From Scytalidium lignicola (lineage: Eukaryota > Ascomycota > Leotiomycetes): a DNA stretch of 25,492 nucleotides. The position numbers and the translations under genes were made by a program. A model generated the notes under the pieces. It made no database searches and was not told the DNA's origin. It saw only the letters and a list, made by a program, of their open reading frames with translations. The stretch's first letter is position 1. Each line of letters begins with the position of its first letter. The stretch lies in NCBI GenBank assembly GCA_002812745.2, contig NCSJ02000475.1:1-25492 (forward strand), in the 5' to 3' direction. Positions 1 through 10,866 of the stretch are shown here, in pieces.

Positions 1-740
1 TTTTAAAGAGACTTATTATATCCTTAAACACCTTNCTTTAATAAACAACTTAATAACTTTAATGTTAGGATATTTCTTTCTTTTTTGCTTAACTGACTTT
101 TCTTGTTTAAGTTCTTGAAGATATAAGAAAAGTATACTTTTAAAGTTCTTAATAAATTAAAGGCTTTTTAAAATGGTTACTTATATTACCTTGATATTAT
201 CTTAGTACTAAGTTAACAAGAGCTTAATACTAATAATAATCATTATATTAAAACTTATATTAAGAATGTTATTATACATAATAATAATAATATAAAGTAC
301 TCTGCTTTATGCCTTTAACAAACTAGTTAGCTAGTAAGAGGTTAACAAGTGACTAATTATTAATTTGCAAGAGTAAACAAAGAAGGAGGGATATGCTTAC
401 CAGAAGACAAGCTTTATGATTCTGCTTATAATATGAACATTTTGAAGATTAGCTTATAAAATATTAATTAAGCAATTGTATAATAATAGTAAAGTAATTA
501 TATAATAATAGTTATAACTTAGTATTATTTGCATATTATTGTAAAATATTAACTTTTTACTTAGACAAGTTATAAAGACATTATTAATATAATGTTTCTT
601 TATTAGTAAGAATAAGGGGTTTAATGTTTGCTAATGCTATTGTAAGAGCTTAATAAGAGGTTAATAAGTATTATAATTAAAGTTAAATAAGAGTATGAGA
701 AGAAAGAAGAGATATCTTAAAGTTAAGTAAAAGATATAAG

Positions 741-1130
741 GTAAGTTGAATTAGAAAATTAAAAAAGAGTATAATAAAGAACAAGTTATAACTTAACAAG
801 AGATAATTCTATTATATAATTCTTTAAACAAGGAAGTGATAATTGAACAAAGGTGAAGGTGTTATATAAAAGCATAAAANCAAAANGTAAGATAAGAAGG
901 TAAAAAAGTAAGTTAAATTGAAAAATCAAGAAAGAGTATAATAAAGAGTAAGTTATAGTTTAACAGAAAACAATTCTATTATATAATTCTTAAAGAAAAG
1001 AAGTAATAGTTGAACAAAGATAAAGGTAAGAAAACAAGTTAAATTAAAAGATCAAGGAGGAGTATAACAAAGAGTAAGTTATAACTTAGTAAAAGATAAT
1101 TTTACTTTAAGGATCTTAATAAATGAAGGT
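741..1130. repeat. Three diverged direct-repeat copies
   Basis: Three similar segments begin near 741, 908 and 1034. Each starts with a taagtt(a/g)aatt-type string, then an AGTATAA-containing box, then AAGTTATA-CTTA and AATTCTATTATATAATTC (the last part weaker in copy three). Start-to-start spacing is about 167 and 126 bp, the first interval being longer because of an insertion around 860-900. Differences between copies are largely A/G and C/T. This is probably the remnant of an internally repetitive transposon segment. No protein similarity was recognised. Confidence 0.55.
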
Positions 1131-1689
1131 AAAANGAAAAAGAAATGTAATAAAAANGAAGGATAATAAGAAAGTTATAACTTAACAAGAGTAATACTAA
1201 TAAAAANGCCATAAGAATATAGTAAATCTCTTTAAAAANGAAAGGTAGTATTAATAATCATCAATTAATGTTTAAAAAAAAGAAGTAAAATTAAAGAAGA
1301 GAATACTTATTTAAATAAATGTATGTAGTAACCTAAAGCTTAGAGAATATTGTTATTAAGGCTTTTCTCAATAAATATATCTAGTATAATAAAGTTATGT
1401 AAAAGAGTAAGAGTAATAATATCCTTATTATAAAGCTTATTAATTATTTATAATTACTTAGCTATAAGCAAGTTATAGTCTAAAAAAAGAAGTTTATAGT
1501 AAGAGTAAGATATTTAACTATTAACCTTATTATAACTTATAACGTTGAATTAAAAGAACAAAGAAAAATCTTCAGAGTTTAACAAGAGGTTTATTAAAAC
1601 TTCATTGTGAGGTTGATACTAAGAGATGTTTTGTGTTTATTAAAATGATAAACATGCTAAGGTGTTAAAGTTAAGAGTGTTAAGTTTAA

Positions 1690-1927
1690 TGCTCTTTGTC
1701 TAGAGTTTAATTGTAGAATAGGAGAGTATTACATTCTATTGTTATATCTTAACAGTTAGTATGATAATAACTCTTAAGGACAAGAGCTTAGAAGGGAGAA
1801 GATATTGTCATTTTTTGTTTGAAGTTTAATTGTAAAATATAAAAAATTATATTTTATCATTATATTTTAATAAATAATATAATAATAACTTTTAAGAATA
1901 AAAGCTTAAAAGGGAAAAGATATTGTT
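1690..1927. repeat. Tandem duplication of about 119 bp with RIP-like asymmetry
   Basis: Segment 1690-1809 is followed directly by a second copy at 1809-1927. Both run through AGTTTAATTGTA, a variable middle, ATAATAACT, AAGAGCTTA-like and GATATTGT landmarks in the same order and spacing (offset 118-119). Where they differ, the second copy nearly always has A for G or T for C, for example AGAATAGGAGAG against AAAATATAAAAA. A one-directional transition bias between adjacent duplicates is what RIP leaves. Confidence 0.7.
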
Positions 1928-2596
1928 AAAGCTTTAAAATACTAATTATATAAAAAGAAGAAAAGGATAAGAGTCTAAGTCTTAACCATTTCTTAGTTAT
2001 TAACTCTTGTTTATAAAAAAAGGTTTTCCTTTTCTCTTTAATAAAAGTTAAAGATTAATCTTATACTTTAAGAGAATACTAAGTTTTAAAATAAATTTAC
2101 ACTTAACTTATTATTACTATACTATTAATCTCTTATTATGTTTCAATCTTTTATTCTCTTTTCACTTTATATACAAACAACCTTAACATATAATAATTGA
2201 AGATATTCAATTTAATAGTTTATAAATAATTAAAGAGTTATATATATATTATACTTATAATTAAAGTAAATAATAAGTTATAATATTATAATTTAAGATG
2301 ATATATATATAAATAATTGTATATAAGTAGTTTAATATTTAACTTTATAATTAATTATCAAGTTAAATGTTTAAACATGTTTAAGTTTATAAGGTTAAAA
2401 GAAGATAAAGTTAAATAAGTTAAATAAAGTTATATTTACAAAGTATATATTATTAAAAAAAGTAAATTATAATAAATAAAGTTTAATTAACTTACTTATA
2501 TTAACTACTTTAATTTATTTATAAAGCTTTTTTATATTTAAATTAATTATAAATTATAATTAATTAGTTTAATTTTTTTTTAATACTATGTATAGT

Positions 2597-2598
2597 TA
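2597..2598. other. TA target-site duplication, left, of the 439-bp element
   Basis: TA immediately precedes the left inverted repeat and is matched by TA at 3038-3039 after the right one. Because TA is frequent in this AT-rich DNA, the duplication alone is weak evidence. The symmetrical position against both long arms makes it credible. Confidence 0.6.
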
Positions 2599-3037
2599 AC
2601 GTAATTCCAGGTGCACCGGCTCACCCTGTCTACCGGCTCACTGAAATTTNACTGCCAAATCGAGCAAAANTAACTACTGTGATATTTCAACAAATATATA
2701 TAATTTTAACCTTAACTTGTAAATATATATTCATATATTCGATTATATATATAATATTAATTCTCAAGCTCTGTAATTAATATTTGTAGTATATAATCAA
2801 GGAATTGTAAAAACTGCCTTAAAAATAAGGCTAATTTATAATTACAACTTAAACAAAAGAATACATTAATTCATAAGTTAAAATACTTGAAAATTATTAA
2901 ATATATAATATACTTGAAATTTTACTTAGCTTAAAACGTTGTGGTTGTTAAGTTTGCTGAGATTCGATTTTGCTTGATTTTGCAGTAAATTTCAGTGAGC
3001 CGGTGGACAGGGTGAGCCGGTGCACCGGGAATTACGT
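2599..3037. mobile_element. MITE-like element with long terminal inverted repeats
   Basis: The ends are inverted copies of each other: the left arm (2599 to about 2670) and the reverse complement of the right arm (about 2967-3037) both start ACGTAATTCC and continue through GGTGCACCGGCTCACCCTGT and CACTGAAATTT. The arms are about 71 bp with a handful of mismatches. A TA dinucleotide flanks each side (2597-2598 and 3038-3039), the target duplication expected of the Tc1/mariner/pogo superfamily. The interior is AT-rich and has no open frame, so the element is non-autonomous. Its arms are GC-rich islands within an otherwise AT-rich block. The family assignment rests on the TA duplication only. 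Confidence 0.8.
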
Positions 3038-3039
3038 TA

Positions 3040-3915
3040 ATATTAATTCTTTACATAAACTATTTAACTTGAACTTTATTATATAAATTAAATAGTATTG
3101 TACATAAGTACAGTTAATACTAAGAATATATAATTAATACATAAAAATTATACTTTATACTTATGTATAAACTTGAAGGCGAAGGTTTTTTCAACCTGTT
3201 CTGGTGATTACACTTTGCAGTTGCGAAAATAACTGACCTAGTTAGTAGGATTGATCTTGCTGCACAAGCAGGTGGTGTAGCACTAAAAGACCTGCAGAAT
3301 CGTATAATTAAAGTGAGGGTACTAGCTTTGCTTTGCTAAAGCTCTTTTGCTTCGATCCACTTGGACTTGGCGACCAGAACGCAATAGGGTCAACATGCAG
3401 ATGGGTCGCATCTACTGATTCGTCTATGCGTGCTGGACGGAGGGTGTTGCCCGGAGTCCGTACAGGACGGAGATTCGTGACAGGTTGCCGTGAGATGGAG
3501 CGTAACTATACCACCCTTGATCATTACGGCAGCTTCACTTACAAACCACCTCCGTCGTAATCTGCAACCACAAACCCACAAAAAGAGAAGATCATTAGCG
3601 TGTCTTGGTATCTCTCAGTGTCTCGGCAAGAACCTCATAGCGTTCTGCAAAAATCCTCGTAGCGTGCTTTTTCACGATGGGGTGCTGACCCTGATTATCG
3701 ACTGGGTAAGAACGTGGGAAAGGAATTGAAACTCCGAACTCCGCTCAAGCTTAATGCATCTTCCTGTTGATACTTTTTAAAGTTATGATTCCACTTCAAG
3801 ACTCGTGTTCTCTCATGGAGATTTAGCTCAATTCCAATTTTTATAATCTTGCATTGGCCTTACTCAGCCACTCACCAGACAGCCCACCAACGTCGAAACA
3901 GCTCAACGACCGAGT
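3040..3915. other. Intergenic region upstream of the MFS gene
   Basis: The first 140 bp are AT-rich, then base composition becomes ordinary from about 3178. The frame at about 3211-3336 reads as protein-like residues (RIDLAAQAGGVALKDLQ) before a stop, possibly a relic exon, but I recognise no family. Around 3435-3472 there are two GGACGGAG copies 30 bp apart and a CCG-N4-CCG box at 3451-3460 (CGG-N4-CGG on the other strand). The 450 bp before the MFS start presumably hold its promoter. Other frames here look like chance openings. Confidence 0.5.
3734..3743 (-). promoter_or_regulatory. CGG-N4-CGG box upstream of the MFS transporter
   Basis: On the minus strand this reads CGGAGTTCGG followed by AGTTT, about 170 bp before the MFS start. 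The same CGG-N4-CGG direct repeat with a TTCGG second half occurs before the reductase and the second Zn2Cys6 gene. On the plus strand, AACTCCGCTCA (3737-3747) is repeated exactly at 15365-15375. Paired CGG triplets are the usual recognition unit of Zn2Cys6 factors. That a local regulator binds here is inference. Confidence 0.5.
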
Positions 3916-6030
3916 ATGGCTGAGCAAGATACTATGGAACCGCCAAATAACATTGAAAAGCAAGGAGATATCAATGAGAAAATGGACGAAGCCAGCACTC
4001 CTGTAGAAGAAAAATCACCGGCAGCTGCTGAGGATGAATTGGAGTATATCACGGGATTTAAACTGGCGGCAGTTGTCGCCTCGTGCACTCTAGCTGGTTT
4101 TCTAATGCTATTGGACACATCTATTGTTGCGACAGTGAGTAAATCCCCAACCAGATCTCGACGTTCCTATTCGTAACCGACTTGGGCAGGCTATTCCTAG
4201 AATCACGACCCAGTTTCATTCCCTTCATGATATAGGATGGTATGGAACGGCTTATCAACTTGCCAAGTGAGTGACGACTCTCAGAAAACTTGGTGAAGGA
4301 TAACTAATTGAGTAGCTCTGCATTTCAGCCACTTACGGGTAGGATCTACAACCAGTTTTATTCGAAAGTAAATATGACCAGCATTATTATATTCTTTCAC
4401 CTGCTGATTTAGTTAAAGTGGGCATTCATGTTTTTCTTGGGAATCTTCGAGCTAGGCTCTTTATTGTGTGGTGTCGCCGTGTCCTCCACAATGTTAATTG
4501 TCGGTCGAGCCGTCGCCGGTATTGGCGGAGCGGGTCTGCTAAATGGTGGATTAACCATCATTCGTGTATGCGTTCCACCAGAAAAAAGTGCAGGTTTGAA
4601 AACAGTTCCCTATTCTTCTACACGATAGGCTAACGTTTTGTGACCGGAAGCGTACCTTGGAATCTTGATGGGATGTAAGTTTATCCTCAGACTCAGGAAT
4701 TTCGCCTTGCAATACTAAACCCATATGACAGGTATCCAACTGGGCATTTTATTAGGTCCCCTAATTGGAGGAGCATTGACTCAGTACACAACGTGGCGCT
4801 GGTGTAAGTCCCCATCCCACCTCTTCGAGCAGTGAGATATGCGAAATATAGTACTGACAGACTGAAGGCTTTTACATCAATCTCCCTCCAGGAGGTTTAG
4901 TAGCCCTTGCTCTCTTTCTTGCTCCAATTCCAGATCGCAGATCAAAAAGCCAAATCAAGAAGGGACTTTCGGCAATCCTTGATTCCTTCGATCTCCCTGG
5001 GTTTGCTATTTTTGCAGGGGCAGCTATCATGTTCCTCCTCGCCGTCGAGTGGGGTGGCAACACCTACAGCTGGAACAGTTCAACCATCATTGGGCTGTTC
5101 TGCGGATCTGGAGTTACACTCCTAGTCTTTATAGCGTGGGAATACAGAAGGGGTGACACAGCTATGATTCCCCTAAGCATTGTCAAGCAGCGGATTGTTT
5201 GGTCTAGCTGCGTAACATACTTCTTCTTCAACGCTAATCTCTTAGTAACCCCCTTCTACATGGCTATTTACTTCCAAGCCGTCCGCGGTGTATCACCAAC
5301 TCTGAGCGGTGTTTATCTGTTACCTGCCGTCATCAGTCAGGTAATCCTTGCTATGGTGTCTGGAGTCCTAGGTATGTATTTCGATAAGTATTTCCCATAA
5401 CAAGGTCTAACGATGTGTAGTCACTCGCTGGGGATATTATCTCCCGTGGGCTGTTGCTAGTGGTGCTCTAGCGGCAGTTGGAACTGGTTTGCTTTCTACA
5501 CTCAAGCCACATAGCTCTACCGTGAAATGGGTGTTCTATCAAATTATTGCTGCTGGTGGCCGCGGTTGCGGATTGCAGATGGTGAGGCTCAAGACTTAAC
5601 TGGACTCATCTCTAATCTGGTGTCACACTGACATGGATCATAGCCTATTGTCGCTGTTCAAAATCTTCTCCCTCCCGAAACCGTCGGGCTTGGGTTAGCC
5701 GCGGTTGTCTTCAGTCAAGGCTTCGGTCCTGCTCTATTCCTTTCGTTCGCTGAAACACTTTTTACTTCTTCTCTGAAACATGAGATTCCCGACCTCGCTC
5801 CTGGAGTCAGTACGGAGGCAGTGATCGATGTTGGGGCATCAGGCTTCCGCAAAATCGTTCCTGTAGCTTCTTTAAAAGGTGTAATCCAGGCGTACGACCA
5901 CTCTTTCAGAAACGTCTTTTATCTAATTACTGGTGCAGCTCTTGCTGTATTCCTGGCCGCTTTCGGAATGGGATGGAAGAGCGTGAAGAAACAAGCACCC
6001 AAGGCTGCAGAGGAGGCTGCAGAGGTATAA
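3916..6030 (+). CDS. DHA-type MFS drug/metabolite exporter, nine exons
   Basis: A proton-coupled plasma-membrane exporter of the fungal 14-TM DHA family, the kind that usually exports the product of a metabolite cluster. My exon model is 3916-4134, 4190-4266, 4316-4367, 4419-4593, 4651-4674, 4732-4803, 4868-5371, 5421-5581 and 5644-6030. All junctions are GT-AG and keep frame, giving 556 residues. Seen in the protein: a polar N-terminus of about 45 residues, the LDTSIV motif at 66-71, WYGTAYQLA near 90-98, [11 protein letters not shown] near 145-155, the GPLIGG motif-C near 190 and [13 protein letters not shown] just after it. The C-terminus ends in an alanine/lysine-rich tail. The length is normal for the family. 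The gene lies upstream of the FAD oxidoreductase remnant on the same strand. The substrate cannot be told from sequence. Splice sites are inferred from consensus and family fit, not transcripts. Confidence 0.93.
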
Positions 6031-6399
6031 TTGAAGGCTGGTCGATGGTCGAATATTTCCTGGTACTTATATAAAGTTCAAGCTTATATTCATAGAGAAT
6101 TTTTACAGTCTTATCTTGCGGTCTAATATGTATGTAACTACTAGCTTTTCCAATAACAGGATTGAATAAGTCACTATAAAGTATTAGATGAGGATTAAAG
6201 TTATAATAATCATTTCTTATACGTTTATATAATCAATCTATTATCTTTATGTGAACAACTGATGACTTAGTTAGATCAGGTTACAAATATCTTATATTTA
6301 CATGTTAAGATATATGTTCTAACTTGTACGTCAGTTAATCGGTTAGCAAATAAGTTAATGTTGGTAGAATAGTGGTTACGTACACGTGATATTCACGTG
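6031..6399. other. AT-rich spacer between MFS gene and oxidoreductase remnant
   Basis: About 370 bp of AT-rich sequence without a gene. The missing N-terminal half of the oxidoreductase would be expected here, but no FAD-binding sequence can be read in it. This suggests deletion rather than point decay. Confidence 0.5.
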
Positions 6400-7337
6400 C
6401 CCCTGTACTTTGGAATTATCACATCTGCTACTTATAAAGTTTTCAATACTACCAACTGCGGCAAATTTTTGAGTGTTGATTTCGGATTCCTACCCGAGAA
6501 GAGCACCAAATTCTTCGAGCTTCTGAAGTCGTTTGACTACACTCTTCCAGCTAGGTTATCATTGGCGTCAAGTATAAGATACAATGCGACGGCTGGCTCG
6601 GTGAGTTGGCCGGATTAGATTTCTCCCCCTTCGTATCGTGATTTGTCACTAACCTTGCTCATCAAATTACAAGCGTATGTCTACCTAAATGCTGTGTTTG
6701 CCGGCCCAGAAAAGGACGGGCTGGCGCACCTTAAACCTTTTACCGCACTAGGCCCATTCCTAAGTGGCCATAATATAGTCGATTATCCAAAAATCAACCA
6801 GGCGGCTTTCTTTAGTCAGGGAGACTCAGATACGTGCCAGGGCCAAGGATTCGATCTACTACCTAATAACTATTAGAGCGTAGGCGTGAAGAAAACTGAT
6901 GTCCCCACCCTCAAGGATTACTTTAAGAAAGTAAATTCCTTCTACCAATCAAATCCGGGCGTTCAAGGACTCAGCACTACTATTCAACGATTCCCCAACA
7001 ACGCTGTCCTGGCTGGAGGAGGTAACCTTACCTCGTACCCAGATATAAACCGAGAAATTATCGCTCATCTGTAAGTACAGTACTTCCGGCTTTGTCTCAC
7101 TACTCCCAGTTCCGTAATCATTCCGGTGTGGTATTAAAGCATTACTGACAACTAATATCTAAGTTGTTCATCAACATCTACAACATCACTGATACCGCTC
7201 TTGACAATCATGTCACTCACGGCAACGAGGGTCCAGTGGTATGGTATACAGAAGACAGCCTCAAGGAGCTAATTCCGTTGAAGCAACGTTTGGACCCAAA
7301 GAAACTGTTCAGCTGGACGAACCCCATTTCAAATTAA
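6400..7337 (+). pseudogene. Remnant of berberine-bridge-type FAD oxidoreductase (C-terminal part)
   Basis: The family catalyses FAD-dependent oxidations, often in metabolite pathways. The readable part begins at the end of the FAD_binding_4 domain (YFGIITSATYKVF, near 6400-6440), followed by the substrate-domain region (YVYLNAVFAGPEKDGL from 6676, then VPTLKDYFKKVNSFYQSNPG and RFPNNAVLAGGG to about 7030). It ends with the BBE C-terminal signature (YNITDTALDNHVTHG ... LDPKKLFSWTNP) and a TAA at 7335-7337. The N-terminal half with the FAD-attachment residues is absent. An in-frame stop TAG at 6874-6876 interrupts the sequence. The two apparent introns (about 6601-6673 and 7071-7163) have splice-like ends but their phases do not join the neighbouring frames. 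A complete enzyme cannot be made. The homology is clear; the substrate is unknown. Confidence 0.82.
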
Positions 7338-8841
7338 AGCTCATCTAGCCGGTATAGCTTATGGGGTTCTACCAAGAGGGAGCTATTATTTTTTCTGATC
7401 GAAATATTTATTTAATATGCATAACAATTATTTGCGGCTTATTCTCAATAAAACTATGTGATAGCTATCTATGCAGACTACCAATAGTTTAAAATTCTTT
7501 TCTTTTCTTTATAAGAACATATATTGATTCTTGAATGAGTGTAGAATAAGTATAGAATTTGTTGAATAAGTACCCCAGCTTACTGTACGTACTCTGTAAG
7601 TTTCATGGTGTTCGCCACTCAACAGCCCCTGGGAACAATCCAATAACTTTTTCTAAACAAACTCTGCTAGGAAAAGTCAGCTCAGGCAAATTGAGTTCAG
7701 TCACCTTAAGCGTAAGATATAGTTCTTTAGTAATCCCCTAATAGATACCATCTCTTCTGCTGAATTTGGCACTTAAACACTTTAGAAAGCCACGCGAGAA
7801 TCTCTTCTTACCTTTTTAGGGGCTTTCTATATAATACTCGACTTGAGCCACGGAATAGAGCCCCGACTATCCTTACCGGTGGCTCCCTACTCCTAGGCGC
7901 ATCCCAATGGGCCAAAAACAACATCACTAAAATGAGAAGGGTTTATTATATACACAGAGTTAAAGACAGGGAGAAAAGATGTGCCTGTCGTCACAATCAG
8001 ATCTTAACGGCTGGATAAGCTGCCATAATTGTTAAAATACGTCATGAGTTAGTTAAATATAGTTATTATAGTGGCTTCTTACCTACAAGCTCACCAGCAC
8101 CCTCCGAAACATGGGGTCTNAAAAAAAGCCAATCAACTATCTAAACACTAACGAGTGTTCTATGCTGTCTAAGGAAGGCCTTGCGGGGATACATGGAATG
8201 AATCATACAAAGTTGAAACACTAGAGCGTTAGTTATAGGGTATGAAATTTAAGCGTTCACCGGTATAGAAGTTTAATGAACTACAAGTTATGGCAGGAAG
8301 CCCTGCAAGGAAACTTATTACTGTTCCTTCTAATGTCAAAGAACTGTATATCACTAGTCACTCTAACTGGAAAGATGCAACTGTAATAAAGATAGAAAGA
8401 TCTTTATAAAGAGTTATGTTAATAGTAGTCCTTCCCTCTGCATGTTTTCCTCCGTAGAGATAGATGCGTGATTGAAGTAAGTGTGAGGTTTATTAATATG
8501 TAACATTACATTTTCACATATTATCAAAAGATGAGGATATCCTCAGAACTAAATGTTGACCGTAGATTTCAAAGAGCCGGAATAAGGGGCTGCATACGCA
8601 ACCATGGTGGGGCTCTAGGACAAGATTAATGTAATAGCAGCTATTTTCAGATATCTGACCAAGACCTCGTGGTTCCAGCTCAAACAGATATATAAACTAT
8701 TTTGCATATATTTTACGGCCTAAGTTAGGACCTTCTAAAACATGACATAGTAATCTTGCAAAACATCAACTGAAATCTTATATAGTTTCAAGGAATTAAA
8801 AACCAAAAGCTAACTTCTACTATTCTAAAGATGAAAAATCT
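7338..8841. other. 1.5-kb gap between convergent broken genes
   Basis: This lies between the 3' end of the oxidoreductase remnant (plus strand) and the 3' end of the acyltransferase (minus strand). Composition is moderately AT-rich, with one N at 8120 beside an A run. A 60-codon opening at 7559-7741 has no recognisable features. I see no RNA gene, repeat or convincing coding fragment. Confidence 0.5.
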
Positions 8842-10301
8842 CTATCTCACAGTGTGGGTAACATTGTATTGGTCATGCTGTAGCTTTCTCAAGCTTACCC
8901 ATGACTCGGTTTCCAAGACAGTGTGGACACTGTTCAATACATCTCTGGCCGTAAGATCGTTGTAGTAGGCTTCATTATAGTTTATCGATAAGTTCAACCG
9001 ACCCTTAAATGTCCACGGATATAGTAACATCTGTTTTGTTATTATGGTTACCCCGAACCGGAAATTTTTCACGTGTATAATGTTACCATAATCTCCATTT
9101 AGAAATTGTTCTACTACGCTGAGGCTGCTGAGGAACACACCACTCGGTGGAGCTAGTGGCGGGCCTTTACGGTCCAAGATCGCCGCGGCATGGTGTTTGT
9201 ACAACAGCCTCAACGATATCATATGCTCATCAGTATGCCAATTCTTGTAATCGTTCATAAGCACAGCTGTTCTCTTCGAGAAAGTACTATTTCTTAGTAC
9301 CGTTGGAGCTATGCTGGATACGTATGTTTGGCAGGCGTGGGCCTGGGTCCTGTACGGCGGTTGTAAATACTTCCGCAAGTTGACAGACATGACGGTCGAA
9401 TAATCCTTATCTTCCAAAGAAACTCCAAACACTGTTTCGGCGAGAGCCACATGAATTGCAGCAGTAACGCTGATATTACGAGCCTTGCATGCGGTAACAA
9501 AGGCACTGGTACTCTCTTTAGAAAAGACTACCGCCGATCGTGTAGATACTATTGGAATTGTTGTTAGATCGCCTTTGTATGGCAAGCCGCAGTTATTCAA
9601 AATGCTCTTGTGAAACGTTTCGATAATGCTCCGCGCAATTTCCTCCATCACCGAACTTGTTGGTTCTGGTGGCCCTACAGCATCTTCCATGCTCGGTGAG
9701 AGATTCCGTATTTCCGTCGTCCATGGAATTGCCTCCAGCTCTGGCGGCCGTGCTAGGATGCTAAAAAACGGTCCAACAGCATTAAGGTCCTAACAGCATT
9801 AAGGTCCCAACAGCATCAATACGCCAGTGTGAGCTCATAAAGAGAATCTCCGATGAAGTTGTCAGGTAATAAAGGGTCGGTAGATCTTTAGGCGTATAAT
9901 TGGCAATAATTTTATCAGCTGACCTAGTAGATTCTACGAAGGTCTGGTTTGCCCAGTCTTCCACCTTGCTGGTATCAGGAAGCACGTAGACTGTTGTGAA
10001 GCCCTCTGGAACCACACTAAGACCTGGATACTCAAATCTCAAGGCCTTCCAAACCTGGCGCAATGCATCCACTGTAGAGCAGGCCCCAGTAAAGGATGGC
10101 TCAAAGCGCAAAGCATATAGGCAATAGATACACCAATGCTCTTTTTCTAGCTTGTTGAAGGCTAGAGCCATAGAACGATAGAACTTTTCTTCGCTATCAC
10201 ATTCTTTCCTAAAAGTACCAGGAGAAGTTTCTGTGTAGTAAGACGATATATCAAATGCGAAGAGAGTTTGCAATGAGAATAAAGCTGTCAAGTTTACTCA
10301 C
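8842..10301 (-). pseudogene. Tri3-like acyltransferase, interrupted by a 17-bp tandem repeat
   Basis: The family (fungal Tri3-like, HxxxD-type, condensation-domain fold) transfers acyl groups to hydroxyls of metabolites. The N-terminal part (minus strand 10230 down to about 9785) shows SPGTFRKE, KLEKEHWCIY, ALRFEYPGLSVVPEG and the catalytic HWRID motif (codons 9815-9829). The C-terminal part (about 9776 to 8842) shows PPELEAIPW, SVTAAIHVALAE, MSVNLRKYL and a GRLNLSINYNEAYYND tail. Directly after HWRID, three copies of a 17-bp unit shift the frame: a TAA at 9782-9784 closes the first frame and the C-terminal part continues one frame over. A probable 71-nt intron (10231-10301, GTGAGT...CACAG) precedes SPGTFRKE, but I cannot find an upstream exon with a start codon in phase. 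Apart from these defects the length (about 470 codons) suits the family. The gene is divergent from the reductase. Confidence 0.82.
9770..9819. repeat. Three tandem copies of a 16-17 bp unit inside the acyltransferase
   Basis: Plus-strand copies: 9770-9785 (16 bp), 9786-9802 (17 bp) and 9803-9819 (17 bp), each of the form GGTCC(-/T/C)AACAGCAT(T/C)AA. Unit three overlaps the codons just after the catalytic motif on the minus strand. The tract causes the frame change and the stop. Slipped-strand duplication is the simplest origin; an assembly error is the alternative. Confidence 0.85.
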
Positions 10302-10455
10302 CTGGAGAGAATATTGGGTGTTAGGTCTAACAGAAATGAAAAGGCATCAAGAGTGAAGTGACCACAGATAATCTCCAAGTACAATTCAGCCGACGAACAA
10401 GAGCTCGAGGTACAGCAGCAGAGCCGGACCAGGAGAGTTCCCACTTCAATCTTTT

Positions 10456-10468
10456 CGGCATTCGGGTG
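10456..10468 (+). promoter_or_regulatory. CGG-N4-CGG box upstream of the acyltransferase
   Basis: CGGCATTCGGGTG has the same CGG-N4-CGG spacing and the same TTCGG second half as the boxes near 3738, 10870 and 15353. It lies about 155 bp upstream of the first recognised acyltransferase splice site and about 625 bp from the reductase start, so the acyltransferase is its likelier target. It is the weakest member of the set because only the core matches. Confidence 0.35.
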
Positions 10469-10866
10469 ATCTTATTCGTTTTAGTTTGTACACCGCAGAA
10501 GTACGAACCACAAGTACATTTTCCAGAAAACCAACAGGGAAGTGGTGCATTCTGCAGCAATACAGTATTAGCTTTCTGCAAATATTCATGCTTCATATAG
10601 ATGAAAACAGAAATTATTGCCCAAATTGGCTAAGTGTCGTAAAAAAATATATTTGACGACCTCTAGGAAATTGTAGATGAAGAAAATGCTAGCAAAAACT
10701 CAGGCCTTACATATCAAAGTAACCAGAACAGGAATAAAGCTTATAGAGAGTAAAATACTCATGAGATAATAGTGATACTCATGAATTCGGTAAAATTGTT
10801 GTAAATTGACTCTTTGTCCGTATTATTCTCCGTATTCAGCTAGGAGTTGGTCTCGATTCAGGTAAC

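Larger units (their letters stand above)
1..2598. repeat. AT-rich, RIP-like repeat block without intact genes
   Basis: This stretch is overwhelmingly A and T, with stop codons in every frame and almost no CpG or CpA-rich sequence. I see no coding region in it. It contains degenerate tandem repeats (listed separately) and several single N characters beside A or T runs. Such blocks in filamentous ascomycetes are usually transposons eroded by repeat-induced point mutation, and the tandem copies at about 1690-1927 differ almost only by G/A and C/T changes, which fits. I could not identify the parent element. It forms the left boundary of the gene-bearing region. Confidence 0.75.

Noticed and set aside
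3333..3729. Three overlapping open frames of 60-80 codons on both strands upstream of the MFS gene
   Set aside because: They overlap each other on opposite strands, have no domain-like sequence and no splice logic connecting them to a gene.
7559..7741. 60-codon open frame between the oxidoreductase and acyltransferase remnants
   Set aside because: No recognisable motif, poor start context, and in a region without other coding signs.
10327..10600. Overlapping open frames on both strands in the divergent promoter (89 and 80 codons)
   Set aside because: Considered as a first exon of the acyltransferase, but neither frame joins the splice site at 10301 in phase and neither resembles the family N-terminus.
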